DNA of 64,000 nucleotides, taken from contig NYMS01000048.1 in the NCBI GenBank assembly GCA_002529455.1, positions 372,001 to 436,000 on the forward strand, written 5' to 3'. Made by a program: the position numbers and the translations under genes. Source of the DNA: Glycomyces fuscus. GTDB lineage: Bacteria; Actinomycetota; Actinomycetes; Streptosporangiales; Streptosporangiaceae. Each line of letters starts with the position of its first letter. The stretch's first letter is position 1. Of the stretch, positions 26,519-33,987 are shown one piece after another. The notes under the pieces are model-generated. The model was not told where the DNA came from. It saw only the letters and a program-made list of their open reading frames with translations, and searched no databases.

Positions 26519-26653
26519 GCTTTGGGGCTCCGCTTCGCCCCGTGTTCGGGCGCCCTTCGGCGCGGGAACCTTCGGCGCCTGAGGCGGGTTCACTCGTTCC
26601 TCGCGAACCCGTCTCCGGCACCTCCAGAACCCCGCGGGCGCCCGAACGTGCTT
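26519..26653. repeat. 135-base structured repeat unit (ccsB side)
   Basis: This single unit is related to the three tandem units at 45980-46384 and has the same length. Shared blocks are CTTTGGGGCTCCGCT, TTCGCCCCG, GCGGGAACCTTCGGCG, CTCGTTCCTCGC and CCTCCAGAACCCCGC. Outer arms GTTCGGGCGCCC (26544-26555) and GGGCGCCCGAAC (26636-26647) are perfect complements. Inner arms CGGGTTC (26585-26591) and GAACCCG (26605-26611) enclose the CTCGTTCCTCGC loop. The head of a second unit follows from 26654 at exactly 135 bases. Confidence 0.8.
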
Positions 26654-26682
26654 GCTTCGGGGCTCAGCCCCGGGTTCGGGCG
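26654..26682. repeat. Truncated second repeat unit overlapping the lacI-type gene end
   Basis: GCTTCGGGGCTC and the following CCCCGGGTTCGGGC repeat the head of the unit starting at 26519. The regulator gene stops at 26664, so its last residues (ARTRG) are encoded inside this repeat, suggesting the element has altered the gene's 3' end. Confidence 0.6.
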
Positions 26683-27665
26683 GTCGGGGGAGCGGTGGAC
26701 CCGCGCACCACCAGGTGCGTGTCCAGGGTGACCGTGCCGGGGGACTCCTCGCTGGTGATGCGGTGCAGCAAAAGGTCGATGGCGGAGCGCCCTGCGGCGG
26801 CGGTGGGCATGTCGACGCTGGTCAGGTCGCAGTGGCGGGCGGTGTGGGTGTTGTCGACGCCGACGACGCTGAGGTCGCCGGGGACGGAGGCGCCCCGCGA
26901 CCGGAGCTCCTGGACCAGGCCGAGGGCGACCAGGTCGTTGTAGGCCAGGACGGCGGTGGCGCCGAGGGCGAGCACGCCGGGGGCCGCGGCGGCGCCGCCC
27001 TCCTCGGTGGGCTGGTTGGGGCCCGCGCGGTGCAGGACGAGGCCGCGGCGCAGGGCGGCCTCCTCCGCCGCGCGCTCCAGGCGCTGGTTGGTCCACGACG
27101 CGCGCGGACCGGTGAGGAGGACCACCTCGCGGTGGCCGAGGGAGGCGAGGTGGTCCACGGCCTGCCCGACGCCCGAGGCCACGTCCATGAGGACGGCGGG
27201 CAGCCCGGCGGGCTGGCGGTTGACCACGACGAAGGGCACGTCGGCGCTGAGCTCGGCGATCAGGCGGTTGCTCAGGCGCGGTGCCACCAGGAGCGCGCCG
27301 TCCACCTGGGTGGCCATGGAGCGGATCAGCTCCTCCTCCACGCGGGCCTGCTCGTCGGTGTCGGCGACGAACACGTGGTGGTCGCTGCGGCGGGCGTGGG
27401 CCTGGGCGGCCTTGATCAGGGGCGGGAAGAAGGGGTTGGCGATGTCGGCGACGATCAGCCCCAGGTTGCCGGTGCGGCGGGTGGACAGGGCGCGCGCGGC
27501 GCGGTTGGGCCGGTAGCCCAGGGAACTGGCGGCGGCGAGCACACGGGCCCGGGTCGCGGGGTTGACCAGGTGCGCGGCGGAGAAGGTCCGGGAGACGGTG
27601 GAGACGTGCACCCCGCTCGCCAGGGCGACGTCCTTGATGGTCACGGCCACCCGGGCCTCCTTCAC
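26664..27665 (-). CDS. LacI-family transcriptional regulator of the pectate lyase region
   Basis: A 333-residue repressor with an N-terminal LacI HTH (TIKDVALASGVHVSTVSRTFS, hinge GYRPNRAARAL) and a periplasmic-binding-like effector domain (about residues 65-330). In that domain NLGLIVADIANPFFPPLI, GALLVAPR and LSVVGVDNTHTARHCDLTSVDMP are standard blocks. The effector is probably a sugar, perhaps a pectin oligomer, judging only from the divergent pectate lyase. Three inverted repeats in the shared intergenic region are candidate operators. A GTG six codons in (27647, MTIKDVAL-like start) is an alternative start. Confidence 0.9.
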   Translation of the reverse strand: MKEARVAVTIKDVALASGVHVSTVSRTFSAAHLVNPATRARVLAAASSLGYRPNRAARALSTRRTGNLGLIVADIANPFFPPLIKAAQAHARRSDHHVFVADTDEQARVEEELIRSMATQVDGALLVAPRLSNRLIAELSADVPFVVVNRQPAGLPAVLMDVASGVGQAVDHLASLGHREVVLLTGPRASWTNQRLERAAEEAALRRGLVLHRAGPNQPTEEGGAAAAPGVLALGATAVLAYNDLVALGLVQELRSRGASVPGDLSVVGVDNTHTARHCDLTSVDMPTAAAGRSAIDLLLHRITSEESPGTVTLDTHLVVRGSTAPPTARTRG

Positions 27666-27668
27666 TGG

Positions 27669-27700
27669 GGAACGGTTCCGAGGTTAGTGGCAACCGGTTG
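27669..27700. promoter_or_regulatory. Two inverted repeats before the LacI-type gene
   Basis: GGAAC-G-GTTCC (27669-27679) lies just upstream of the regulator start, and CAACCGGTTG (27691-27700) is a perfect palindrome. Both have the CG-centred form of LacI-family operators, suggesting autoregulation. Confidence 0.5.
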
Positions 27701-27798
27701 TGGTTGACCAGTGCGTGCTTTGGGGTTCGTTGCCTGGTTTTCCATGGTTTTCCCGGGTGGGAGGGGTTGACGCGGATCCGGCTCCTGGGAGATGTTCA

Positions 27799-27812
27799 TG
27801 CAACCGTTTGCA
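27799..27812. promoter_or_regulatory. LacI-type operator before the pectate lyase gene
   Basis: TGCAACCGTTTGCA fits the LacI-family pattern TGCAANCGNTTGCA. It lies 24 bases before the pectate lyase start, where a bound repressor would block transcription or early elongation. Confidence 0.65.
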
Positions 27813-27836
27813 GTTTCCCCCCTGAGGAGCAGGACC

Positions 27837-29120
27837 ATGCGCAGGCTCGTACTCCCTCTGACCACGGTGTTGGTGATGACCGCGGTCGCGCCCGTCCAGG
27901 CGGCGCCCGACGTGGGCAGGCAGGTCCTGCCCGAGGGCGACGGCTGGGCCTCGGCCGAAGGCGGGACGACAGGAGGCGCGGACGCCTCCCCGGACAACGT
28001 CTTCCGCGTCTCCACGGCACAGGAGTTCCGCGAGGCGGTGAGCGGCGACGAGCCCAAGATCGTCTACGTCGAGGGTCTCATCGACGCGAACACGGCGCCG
28101 GACGGCACGCCCCTGTCGTGCGAGGACTACGCCGTGGACGGCTACACGCTGGAGGACTACCTGGCCGCCTACGACCCCGAGGTGTGGGGCTGGCAGGACC
28201 CCAGCGGCCCGCTGGAGGAGGCCCGCGAGGCCTCTGCCGACGCCCAGGCGGAGCGGATCCGGGTGGTGGTCGGGTCCAACACGACCGTGGTGGGGGCCGG
28301 GGACGGCGCCGAGATCACCGGGATGAGCATCCGGGTGATCGGCGCGCACAACGTCATCCTGCGCAACCTCACCCTCTCCGACACGCACGACTGCTTCCCC
28401 GGCTGGGACCCCGGGGACGGCGGCGAGGGCAACTGGAACTCCGAGTACGACCACCTGGAGGTCTCCGGCTCCACGAACGTGTGGATCGACCACAACACCT
28501 TCGACGACGGCGACAACCCGGGCTCGGAGCTGCCGGAGTACTTCGGGCGCAGGTACGAGGTGCACGACGGCCTGCTCGACGTCGTGCGCGCCAGCGACCT
28601 GGTGACGGTGTCGTACAACCACTTCGACGGCCGTGACAAGGCCATCCTGGTGGGCAACAGCGACGGCCGCACCACCGACCGCGGGCACCTGCGGACCACC
28701 TGGCACCACAACCACTTCGACAGCCTGGGCCAGCGCGCGCCCCGCGTGCGCTACGGGCAGGTGCACGTCTACAACAACTACTACACGGTGGCCACGGACC
28801 TGTACCAGTACAGCCTGGGCGCGGGCTTCGAGTCGCAGCTGTACGCGGAGAACAACCTGTTCGACATGCGCGACGGCATCGAGGCCGGGGAGATCGTCGC
28901 CAACTGGGGCGGCACCGACATCGTGGAGCACGGGAACGCGGTGATGGAGAACGGCCGCGGGCGCCTCACGGAGGTCGACCTGGTGGAGGCGCACAACGAC
29001 GCCTACCCCGACCAGGCGCTGGGCACCGAAGCGACCTGGGTGCCGCAGTTCTCCACGCGGGTGGAGCCGGTGCACGCGGTCCGCGGGGTGCCGCGCGAGG
29101 CGGGTGCCGGACTGCTCTGA
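27837..29120 (+). CDS. Secreted pectate lyase, polysaccharide lyase family 1
   Basis: A 427-residue secreted enzyme that would cleave polygalacturonate by beta-elimination with calcium. It has a signal peptide (about residues 1-22, ending VQA) and a parallel beta-helix. The PL1 signature NVWIDHNTFDDG (about residue 213) provides calcium-binding Asp residues, VSYNHFDGRDKAILVGNSD follows, and the catalytic Arg region is RAPRVRYGQVHVYNNYY (about 299-315). No carbohydrate-binding module is present. The ATG at 27837 with a GAGGAG site is chosen. A LacI-type operator just upstream and the divergent regulator suggest substrate induction. Confidence 0.93.
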   Translation: MRRLVLPLTTVLVMTAVAPVQAAPDVGRQVLPEGDGWASAEGGTTGGADASPDNVFRVSTAQEFREAVSGDEPKIVYVEGLIDANTAPDGTPLSCEDYAVDGYTLEDYLAAYDPEVWGWQDPSGPLEEAREASADAQAERIRVVVGSNTTVVGAGDGAEITGMSIRVIGAHNVILRNLTLSDTHDCFPGWDPGDGGEGNWNSEYDHLEVSGSTNVWIDHNTFDDGDNPGSELPEYFGRRYEVHDGLLDVVRASDLVTVSYNHFDGRDKAILVGNSDGRTTDRGHLRTTWHHNHFDSLGQRAPRVRYGQVHVYNNYYTVATDLYQYSLGAGFESQLYAENNLFDMRDGIEAGEIVANWGGTDIVEHGNAVMENGRGRLTEVDLVEAHNDAYPDQALGTEATWVPQFSTRVEPVHAVRGVPREAGAGLL

Positions 29121-29187
29121 GGAGGGCCTGCTTCGGGGGCTCCGAGCTCCGGGTCCGGGCTTCCGCGGGCGGGACGGCCCGACACAG

Positions 29188-29225
29188 CGGTGGGGGCCGC
29201 GTCCTCTCGGGCGCGGCCCCCACCG
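29188..29225. terminator. Convergent terminator between pectate lyase and PLDc_N gene
   Basis: CGGTGGGGGCCGC (29188-29200) and GCGGCCCCCACCG (29213-29225) are perfect 13-base complements around a 12-base loop. They sit between two convergent genes and could end both. Confidence 0.65.
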
Positions 29226-29260
29226 TCGTCATGCGCTGGTCCGGGTCGGTCGTGTCCGGA

Positions 29261-29617
29261 TCAGTCCTCCGGGTCGATGCGCCGGTTGAGTCTTCGCAGG
29301 AACTCGGGGTCGTCGTCCGGGCCGAGCGGGTGCGGGCTGCCCGAGGGCTTGGTGAAGTCGGACGGGTCGAGGTCGTCGGCCGAGGCCGTGGTCTGTGCCG
29401 GGGAGGGCGTGCTCCCGCGGGGTGCGGCCTCCTGGCGCGGGCGGCCGAGGAAGAGCCACAGGATGGAGCCGACGGGCATGAACAGCACGATGACGACCAC
29501 CCACAGGACCTTCGGCAGAGTACGCACCTCAGAGGAAGGGGTGGTGAGCGCGTCGAAGAACGCGTACACCCAGAGAACGATCGATACGAGCGTGATCAGG
29601 CCACCAAGCCACACCAT
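29261..29617 (-). CDS. PLDc_N-domain small membrane protein
   Basis: A 118-residue protein with two membrane helices (about residues 3-22 and 36-58) separated by a short loop (TTPSSEVRTLPKVLW). It matches the phospholipase-D-nuclease N-terminal domain, with the closing motif FMPVGSILWLFLGRP. The rest is a polar tail ending DPEFLRRLNRRIDPED. No nuclease domain is present. It lies beside the DUF4229 and cytochrome c maturation genes, an association known in actinomycetes. Function unknown. Confidence 0.8.
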   Translation of the reverse strand: MVWLGGLITLVSIVLWVYAFFDALTTPSSEVRTLPKVLWVVVIVLFMPVGSILWLFLGRPRQEAAPRGSTPSPAQTTASADDLDPSDFTKPSGSPHPLGPDDDPEFLRRLNRRIDPED

Positions 29618-29781
29618 GGTTCCAGCCTAACTCTTGCTGTCGACTCCTCACGGTCGGGACACCGGGCCGGAGGGCAGGAGGAGACCGCGGGGCTGCTGAC
29701 CGGCCGACGGGGCGGCCGGAAAACCCCGTGGCTCCGGGAGTTCTGACTCCCGCCGGATGGGCTGTCTCGGGGCGCTCGGAC

Positions 29782-29982
29782 TCAGGGCGTGCTCTCGCTC
29801 GGCTCCCCGAGCAGGAGGGCGCGCACCTCCGACTCGCGGAAGCGGCGGTGCCCGCCCGGAGTCCGGATGCTGCTGATCCGCCCGGAGGCGGCCCAGCGCG
29901 TGACGGTCTTGGGATCAACCCGGAAGAGTGAGGCCACTTCCCCGGGGGTCAACAGGCGTTCGCTTGCTCGTTCCACCTTCAC
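29782..29982 (-). CDS. bldC: BldC developmental regulator
   Basis: A 66-residue protein that is one MerR-like winged HTH: ERLLTPGEVASLFRVDPKTVTRWAASGRISSIRTPGGHRRFRESEVRALL closely matches Streptomyces BldC. BldC binds DNA directly repeats and sets the timing of aerial growth and sporulation, acting as repressor and activator. The GTG at 29982 (VKVERASERLL) is chosen because GGGGGA precedes it; longer upstream starts would add sequence unlike BldC. The 421 bases to the next gene upstream probably hold its promoter. Confidence 0.93.
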   Translation of the reverse strand: MKVERASERLLTPGEVASLFRVDPKTVTRWAASGRISSIRTPGGHRRFRESEVRALLLGEPSESTP

Positions 29983-30403
29983 ATTCCCCCAATCGTGCCC
30001 GCCTCGGACTGCGGGGGCGGCGGGCGTTTGATCCCCTAGTGTGCACGAGTTGGACCGTTTCCTCCCTAGTTTTCGGAGAAATTGCGGTGTTGGGGGGAGG
30101 AGTACCGGATATGTGACCGGAACGTGATGTTCGGACCCTGCTGTCGGGATTGGAAACATCCCATGACTATGCGAATCGTGTTCGCCTATGTCCTGTTCCC
30201 CTGTGCCGCAGGCGACACACGACCCGATGCCCGCCTCAGCGGGCACGCCCTTAACCTGGAGATAAGGACGTGTGGGACGCCGTCGGTCCGACCCGTGCCG
30301 GGTATGGGAACGTCCGGACACGGGTGTGGACCGGGCGTTCCGCGCCGCCGATGGGCGTAGCGACCAATCTAGTCCAGGTAATCGTCTGTTGTGAGGCTTT
30401 TGG
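29983..30403. other. 421-base divergent promoter region of bldC and the DUF4229 gene
   Basis: No gene seen. It includes GGGAT/ATCCC around TGGAAAC (near 30146-30162) and CCCGTG/CACGGG near 30293-30320. Neither can be assigned to a regulator. Confidence 0.35.
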
Positions 30404-30766
30404 ATGCGTAGCTTGCTGACCTATACCGCCGCCCGCCTGGGACTGTTCGCGGCGGCCTTCGGAGTGGTCTACCTTTTCGGCGCCCGTGCGTGGATCGCAC
30501 TCATCCTCGCCTGGCTGGTCAGCGGACTGGCCTCCTACGTCCTGTTGTCCGGCATGCGGGACAGGATCTCGGCGAGCGCGGTGGAGCGGATGGAGCGCCG
30601 CAAGGCGGGCAGCGTGTCCGAGCGCCTGTCGGCCGCCTCCGCCCGCGAGGACGGGTTCGGGGAGGAGCCGGACCGCGAGACGGCCGACGCCGGCTCCGGC
30701 ACCGAAGCCGGCACCGGCGCGGGGAAGAGGGACGAGGACGCGCCGACCGCGGCCAAGGAGTCCTGA
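30404..30766 (+). CDS. DUF4229 small membrane protein
   Basis: A 120-residue protein with two membrane helices (about residues 4-24, TYTAARLGLFAAAFGVVYLFG, and 26-46, WIALILAWLVSGLASYVLL) followed by the conserved SGMRDRISASAVERM segment and an acidic low-complexity tail. This matches DUF4229, a short actinobacterial family of unknown function often found near menaquinone and cytochrome c maturation genes. The ATG has a GAGG site nine bases upstream. Confidence 0.8.
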   Translation: MRSLLTYTAARLGLFAAAFGVVYLFGARAWIALILAWLVSGLASYVLLSGMRDRISASAVERMERRKAGSVSERLSAASAREDGFGEEPDRETADAGSGTEAGTGAGKRDEDAPTAAKES

Positions 30767-30841
30767 CCGGCACCGCGCCCCGTACACCCCGACCCGGACC
30801 CGTGCCCGGTACGCCTCAGCCGGGTCCGCGTCCGGTGCGCC

Positions 30842-31225
30842 TCAGCCGGGGCCCGCGCCCGCCCCGTCCGGCGACCGGCCCGTCCTCGGCCCCCGCGCGT
30901 CGAGGCCCTCGGCGGCGCGGCCCACGAGCGGCGCCAGGACCGCGGCCAGGTAGACGGCCGCGCACGCCAGCAGAACCGGCGCCGCTCCGAGCAGTCCGGC
31001 CGCCGCACCCGCCACGGGCGCGCCCAGCGGCGCCGCCGCGCGGGCCGGCGCGCCGATCACCGCCGTCCCGCGACCCACGGCGTGGCGGGGCAGGCGCTCG
31101 AACAGGACCGCGCCCAGGATCGGGTTGAGCACCCCTCCCGCGAGACCGCACAGGCCCCACACCGCCAGGACCGCCCACAGCGGCGTGTCCGGACGTCCAG
31201 CAGTCGCCCAAGGGCGTGGACGCAT
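30842..31225 (-). pseudogene. C-terminal remnant of an MFS transporter
   Basis: About 105 residues read as the last three or four helices of a drug-export-type major facilitator: WAVLAVWGLCGLAGG, NPILGAVLFERLPRHAVGRGTAV, then LGAPVAGAAAGLLGAAPVLL and AVYLAAVLAPLV. The first eight or so helices are missing: upstream is the end of the beta-propeller gene on the same strand. An ATG at 31225 could start a 127-residue product, but it has no visible ribosome-binding site and such a fragment could not transport. I read it as the remains of a deletion. Confidence 0.75.
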
Positions 31226-31284
31226 CGGCGCACGGCGGGCGCCGGGGGCGCCGCGGGGGCGCCCCCGTGCCCCGGACCCCCGGT

Positions 31285-32571
31285 TCAGGAGAGCGGGAAC
31301 ATCCCCAGCCGGGCGTGGTACTCGCCGGCGAGGCGCTCGGTGTCGCTGCCCACGTACAGCCCGTCGGGGGTGGCGAGCATCGCCTCCACGCCGTGGCCGC
31401 GCGTCCGGCCGGGGTTCCACGGCAGGGCCCTGCCGGTCCTGGGGTCCACGGCCCCGATGCCCTCGCGCGCCACCGATCCGGGGCCGGGGTTGAGCGCGCC
31501 CTCGGCGTTGTCCATCCAGCGCTGGTGACCGCCCACGTACACCGCCGCCGAGGTGATCTCCACCGAGTACAGCGAGTCGCCGCCGGTCTTGTTGCTCCAG
31601 GTGGGCTCGGCGCCGGGGGTGTCGGTGTTCTCGAAGCGCGCGATGGACTTGCACAGGCCCGGCTTGACCTCCGGGCCGCCCGCCGTCACCACCGCGAAGT
31701 AGGAGCCGTCGGGGGAGAAGGCCATCCGCCGCATGTAGGTGTGCAGCCTCAGGTCCTCGCAGGGGGCCTCGTAGGCCGACGTCGACCACGGGGCGAGCGA
31801 ACCGCCCGCGGTGTCGATCATGGCGATCTGGTAGCGGTCCTCGCCGTCGACCTTGGTGAAGGACCCGTTGACGACCAGCCGCCGCCCGTTCGGGCTCAGC
31901 GCCAGCTCCTGCACCTTCAGCACGCCGTGGCGCTCATCGGTCACGCTGGGCGTGAAACCGGTGTCCACCTTGCCGGTCCGGGAGTCGAGGCGGGCCAGCA
32001 CGGGCTGCTCCACGCCGTTCACGCCGGGGAAGCTGCCGCCCACGTACAGGCGTCCGCCGTCGCTGGCGATGCGGTGGACGCGGCCCCCGTCGAGGGCGGC
32101 GCGGAACTCCGGCACCTCGTCGCCGTCGTCGAGCGACAGCCGGGCCAGTCCGGTGGAGGGCCTGCCGTCGACGGAGCGGAAGTCCCCGCCGGCGATCACC
32201 GTGCCGCCGGGTCCGGGCGCCAGCGTGGTGACGGTGCCGTCGAGTTCCGGTTCGAACCGGTGGAGGATCCGCCCGGTGCCGTGCTCGAACGCGAACAGGT
32301 GGGGCAGGTCGTGGGCGCGGCCCCCCTCGGTCGCGCTGACCTGCGTGAAGCTTCCGGCGACGAGGACGGTGTCGCCGACGCGCAGGATGTCCTTGACCGC
32401 CCCGTCCAGCACGTGCGGCGTCCACTGCACGGGCTGTTCGCTGACCACGCGGGAGTGGTCCGCCTCGGCGGGCGGCGCGGCGGGGGCGGCGGGCGCCGCG
32501 GTCGCGGCCCCGGCGGGGAGGAGGAGCAGCGCGCCCATCGTCAGGGCGAGCAGCGGTCGGCTGGGTTTCAC
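31285..32571 (-). CDS. Secreted beta-propeller protein
   Basis: A 428-residue protein with a signal peptide (about residues 1-26, ending AATAAP) and six or seven repeated blades. The repeating pattern is V-GG-F--V-G---LARL----G, for example VIAGGDFRSVDGRPSTGLARL, YVGGSFPGVNGVEQPVLARL and VNGSFTKVDGEDRYQIAMI. This is the delta-60/YncE-like propeller style. There is no catalytic motif; it may bind a ligand or surface. The GTG at 32571 follows a GGAGAG site. Two AAAGAGT direct repeats 21 bases apart lie about 90-115 bases upstream. Confidence 0.8.
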   Translation of the reverse strand: MKPSRPLLALTMGALLLLPAGAATAAPAAPAAPPAEADHSRVVSEQPVQWTPHVLDGAVKDILRVGDTVLVAGSFTQVSATEGGRAHDLPHLFAFEHGTGRILHRFEPELDGTVTTLAPGPGGTVIAGGDFRSVDGRPSTGLARLSLDDGDEVPEFRAALDGGRVHRIASDGGRLYVGGSFPGVNGVEQPVLARLDSRTGKVDTGFTPSVTDERHGVLKVQELALSPNGRRLVVNGSFTKVDGEDRYQIAMIDTAGGSLAPWSTSAYEAPCEDLRLHTYMRRMAFSPDGSYFAVVTAGGPEVKPGLCKSIARFENTDTPGAEPTWSNKTGGDSLYSVEITSAAVYVGGHQRWMDNAEGALNPGPGSVAREGIGAVDPRTGRALPWNPGRTRGHGVEAMLATPDGLYVGSDTERLAGEYHARLGMFPLS

Positions 32572-32656
32572 GGAGGACTCTCCTTGGTCGTGCGGGTCGT
32601 GTGAGACGTGTGCGGGTCGGTGTGGTGACCGGCGGGAGGGCTGCCCGCATTCTCGC

Positions 32657-32684
32657 AAAGAGTTGCTGCAAAATCACAAAGAGT
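32657..32684. promoter_or_regulatory. Direct repeats upstream of the propeller gene
   Basis: AAAGAGT occurs at 32657-32663 and 32678-32684, 21 bases apart (two helix turns). Read on the minus strand they are ACTCTTT repeats about 90 bases before the propeller start. Candidate activator or repressor sites. Confidence 0.35.
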
Positions 32685-32741
32685 AACCAGAGTGGCGTGG
32701 CCGACCCCGGCTCCCCTGTGGGGAGGGCCGGGAGCGGTGGG

Positions 32742-32767
32742 AAGGCCCTCCAGGGAGGGGGCTTTTC
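32742..32767 (+). terminator. Orphan intrinsic terminator-like hairpin
   Basis: GGCCCTCC and GGAGGGGGC form a stem followed by TTTT at about 32763-32766. CTCCCC/GGGGAG forms another hairpin just before (32711-32725). No plus-strand gene lies upstream, so it may end an unannotated transcript from the divergent promoter region. Confidence 0.45.
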
Positions 32768-32907
32768 GTGGGGGGTAGGAAGTCCGGTTCAGGCGGACGG
32801 CGCCGCCGCCAGGTGCCGCGTCTGCGCGGCCACGGCCCTGGTCCGCCCGACGCCGGGGCTCCCGGACCCCGTGGCGTTTCCCGGTCCCGGTCAGGGCTTC
32901 CGCAAGA

Positions 32908-32927
32908 CATACCAACCAGACGGTATG
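32908..32927. promoter_or_regulatory. TetR-style operator before the DUF1330 gene
   Basis: CATACC (32908-32913) and GGTATG (32922-32927) are complementary with eight bases between, 94 bases before the start. The size and form suit a TetR-family repressor; no such gene is in the window. Confidence 0.45.
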
Positions 32928-33020
32928 CAAGAGCGGTGCGGCGTGCCTAGACTTCTGGCACTTCCGTGCCGCGCCGGGTGCCGATGGCCCGGAGCGGCGG
33001 ACGACCACAAGGAGGCACCG

Positions 33021-33386
33021 ATGGCAGTCGACCCCTCGGGAACGGATCTCGCGCGACTGGTGGACGAGGACCCGGGCGGCCCGGTCGTCATGCTCAACCT
33101 GCTGCGGTTCAAGCCGGGGGGCCGCCCCTCGTACGAGGAGTACTCGCGGCAGGCGGGCAGGTTCCTCAAGCGCTACGGGGCCGAGCTGGTCTACGCCGGT
33201 GACGGTGCCACGCCCCTGGTGGCGGAGGAGGGCCAGGCCTGGGACGCGGTGCTGCTCGTGCGCTACCCCAGCCGGGAGGCGTTCAGCCGCATGGTCTCCG
33301 ACCCCGAGTACCAGCGGTTCACCCACCTGCGCACCGAGGCCCTGAGCGAGGCCGTGCTCCAGCCGACCGTTCCCTGGACCTCCTAG
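33021..33386 (+). CDS. DUF1330-like ferredoxin-fold protein
   Basis: A 121-residue protein of the alpha-beta barrel (dimeric ferredoxin-like) type. PVVMLNLLRFKPGGRPSYEEYSRQAGRFLKRYGAELVYAGDGAT and WDAVLLVRYPSREAFSRMVSDPEYQ match DUF1330. Members act as small monooxygenase- or isomerase-like enzymes or have no known role. The ATG at 33021 follows a strong AAGGAGG site. A TetR-style palindrome upstream suggests induction by a small molecule. Confidence 0.8.
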   Translation: MAVDPSGTDLARLVDEDPGGPVVMLNLLRFKPGGRPSYEEYSRQAGRFLKRYGAELVYAGDGATPLVAEEGQAWDAVLLVRYPSREAFSRMVSDPEYQRFTHLRTEALSEAVLQPTVPWTS

Positions 33387-33394
33387 GCCCACCG

Positions 33395-33478
33395 GTCCGC
33401 CCCGTTCGGCCGCCGACTGCCGACCGGCCGAACGGGGCGGACCGGGCGGGCGGGGCCCGTGCCCCGCCCGCCCGGTCC
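33395..33478. terminator. Two adjacent perfect 18-bp hairpins (convergent terminator)
   Basis: Bases 33395-33412 pair perfectly with 33425-33442, and 33439-33456 pair perfectly with 33461-33478. The two stems share GGAC at 33439-33442, so the outer pairs of one exclude those of the other. They fill the gap between the convergent DUF1330 and HATPase genes. Confidence 0.7.
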
Positions 33479-33480
33479 GG

Positions 33481-33987
33481 TCACCGGGTGAACACGAAGG
33501 GGCGCAGGCCGGGAGGCGCCTTCGCGGGGTCCACGGGGAAGGTCGCCCACACGTGGGTGCCCAGGTCGGCCCAGGGCGCGAGGCGGTAGTGGCCCCAGGC
33601 GGCGGACAGGTTCTCGACCAGGAGCAGGCCGCGCTGCCCCTCGGCCCAGTCCCACTCCTGGGCCGTGCGCTGGTGCGGGACGGCCGGAACGCCGCCCCCG
33701 CCGCCGGAGTCGGTCAGGCCCACGCGCAGGGTGGCCGGGTCGGGCATCGACAGCGCGCGCAGTACCTCGCCTCCGGAGCGGCCAGAATCGGTGTACTTGC
33801 AGCAGTTGGCGAACAGTTCGCTGGTGACCAGGGTGAGCGTGTCGACCAGGTCGGCGTCGAAGCCGGACAGGTCGCGGGCCAGGTCGGCGCGGACCTCGGC
33901 GAGCCGGGAGAGGGAACCGGGGTAGAACCGGTGCTCCCAGTGGACGTGGGCGCGGCGGACGGCGGTGTCGAGGCCGGGGCTGTTCAT
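33481..33987 (-). CDS. HATPase-domain regulator (anti-sigma-factor-kinase type)
   Basis: A 168-residue protein with a GHKL ATP-binding fold like that of the RsbW/SpoIIAB anti-sigma kinases. The N box is in LTLVTSELFANCCKYTDSG, the D/G1 region is LRVGLTDSGGGGG and the G2-like region is GQRGLLLVENLSAAWGHY. Actinomycetes have many such stand-alone proteins, commonly beside XRE/DUF397 regulators. The ATG overlaps the stop of the 174-residue upstream gene by four bases, so the two are coupled. Confidence 0.82.
   Translation of the reverse strand: MNSPGLDTAVRRAHVHWEHRFYPGSLSRLAEVRADLARDLSGFDADLVDTLTLVTSELFANCCKYTDSGRSGGEVLRALSMPDPATLRVGLTDSGGGGGVPAVPHQRTAQEWDWAEGQRGLLLVENLSAAWGHYRLAPWADLGTHVWATFPVDPAKAPPGLRPFVFTR

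Noticed and set aside
29121-29187. Another copy of the 135-base repeat
   Set aside because: Only a short head-like stretch (GCTTCGGGGGCTCCG and GGTCCGGGC) is similar; the loop block and both sets of arms are missing.
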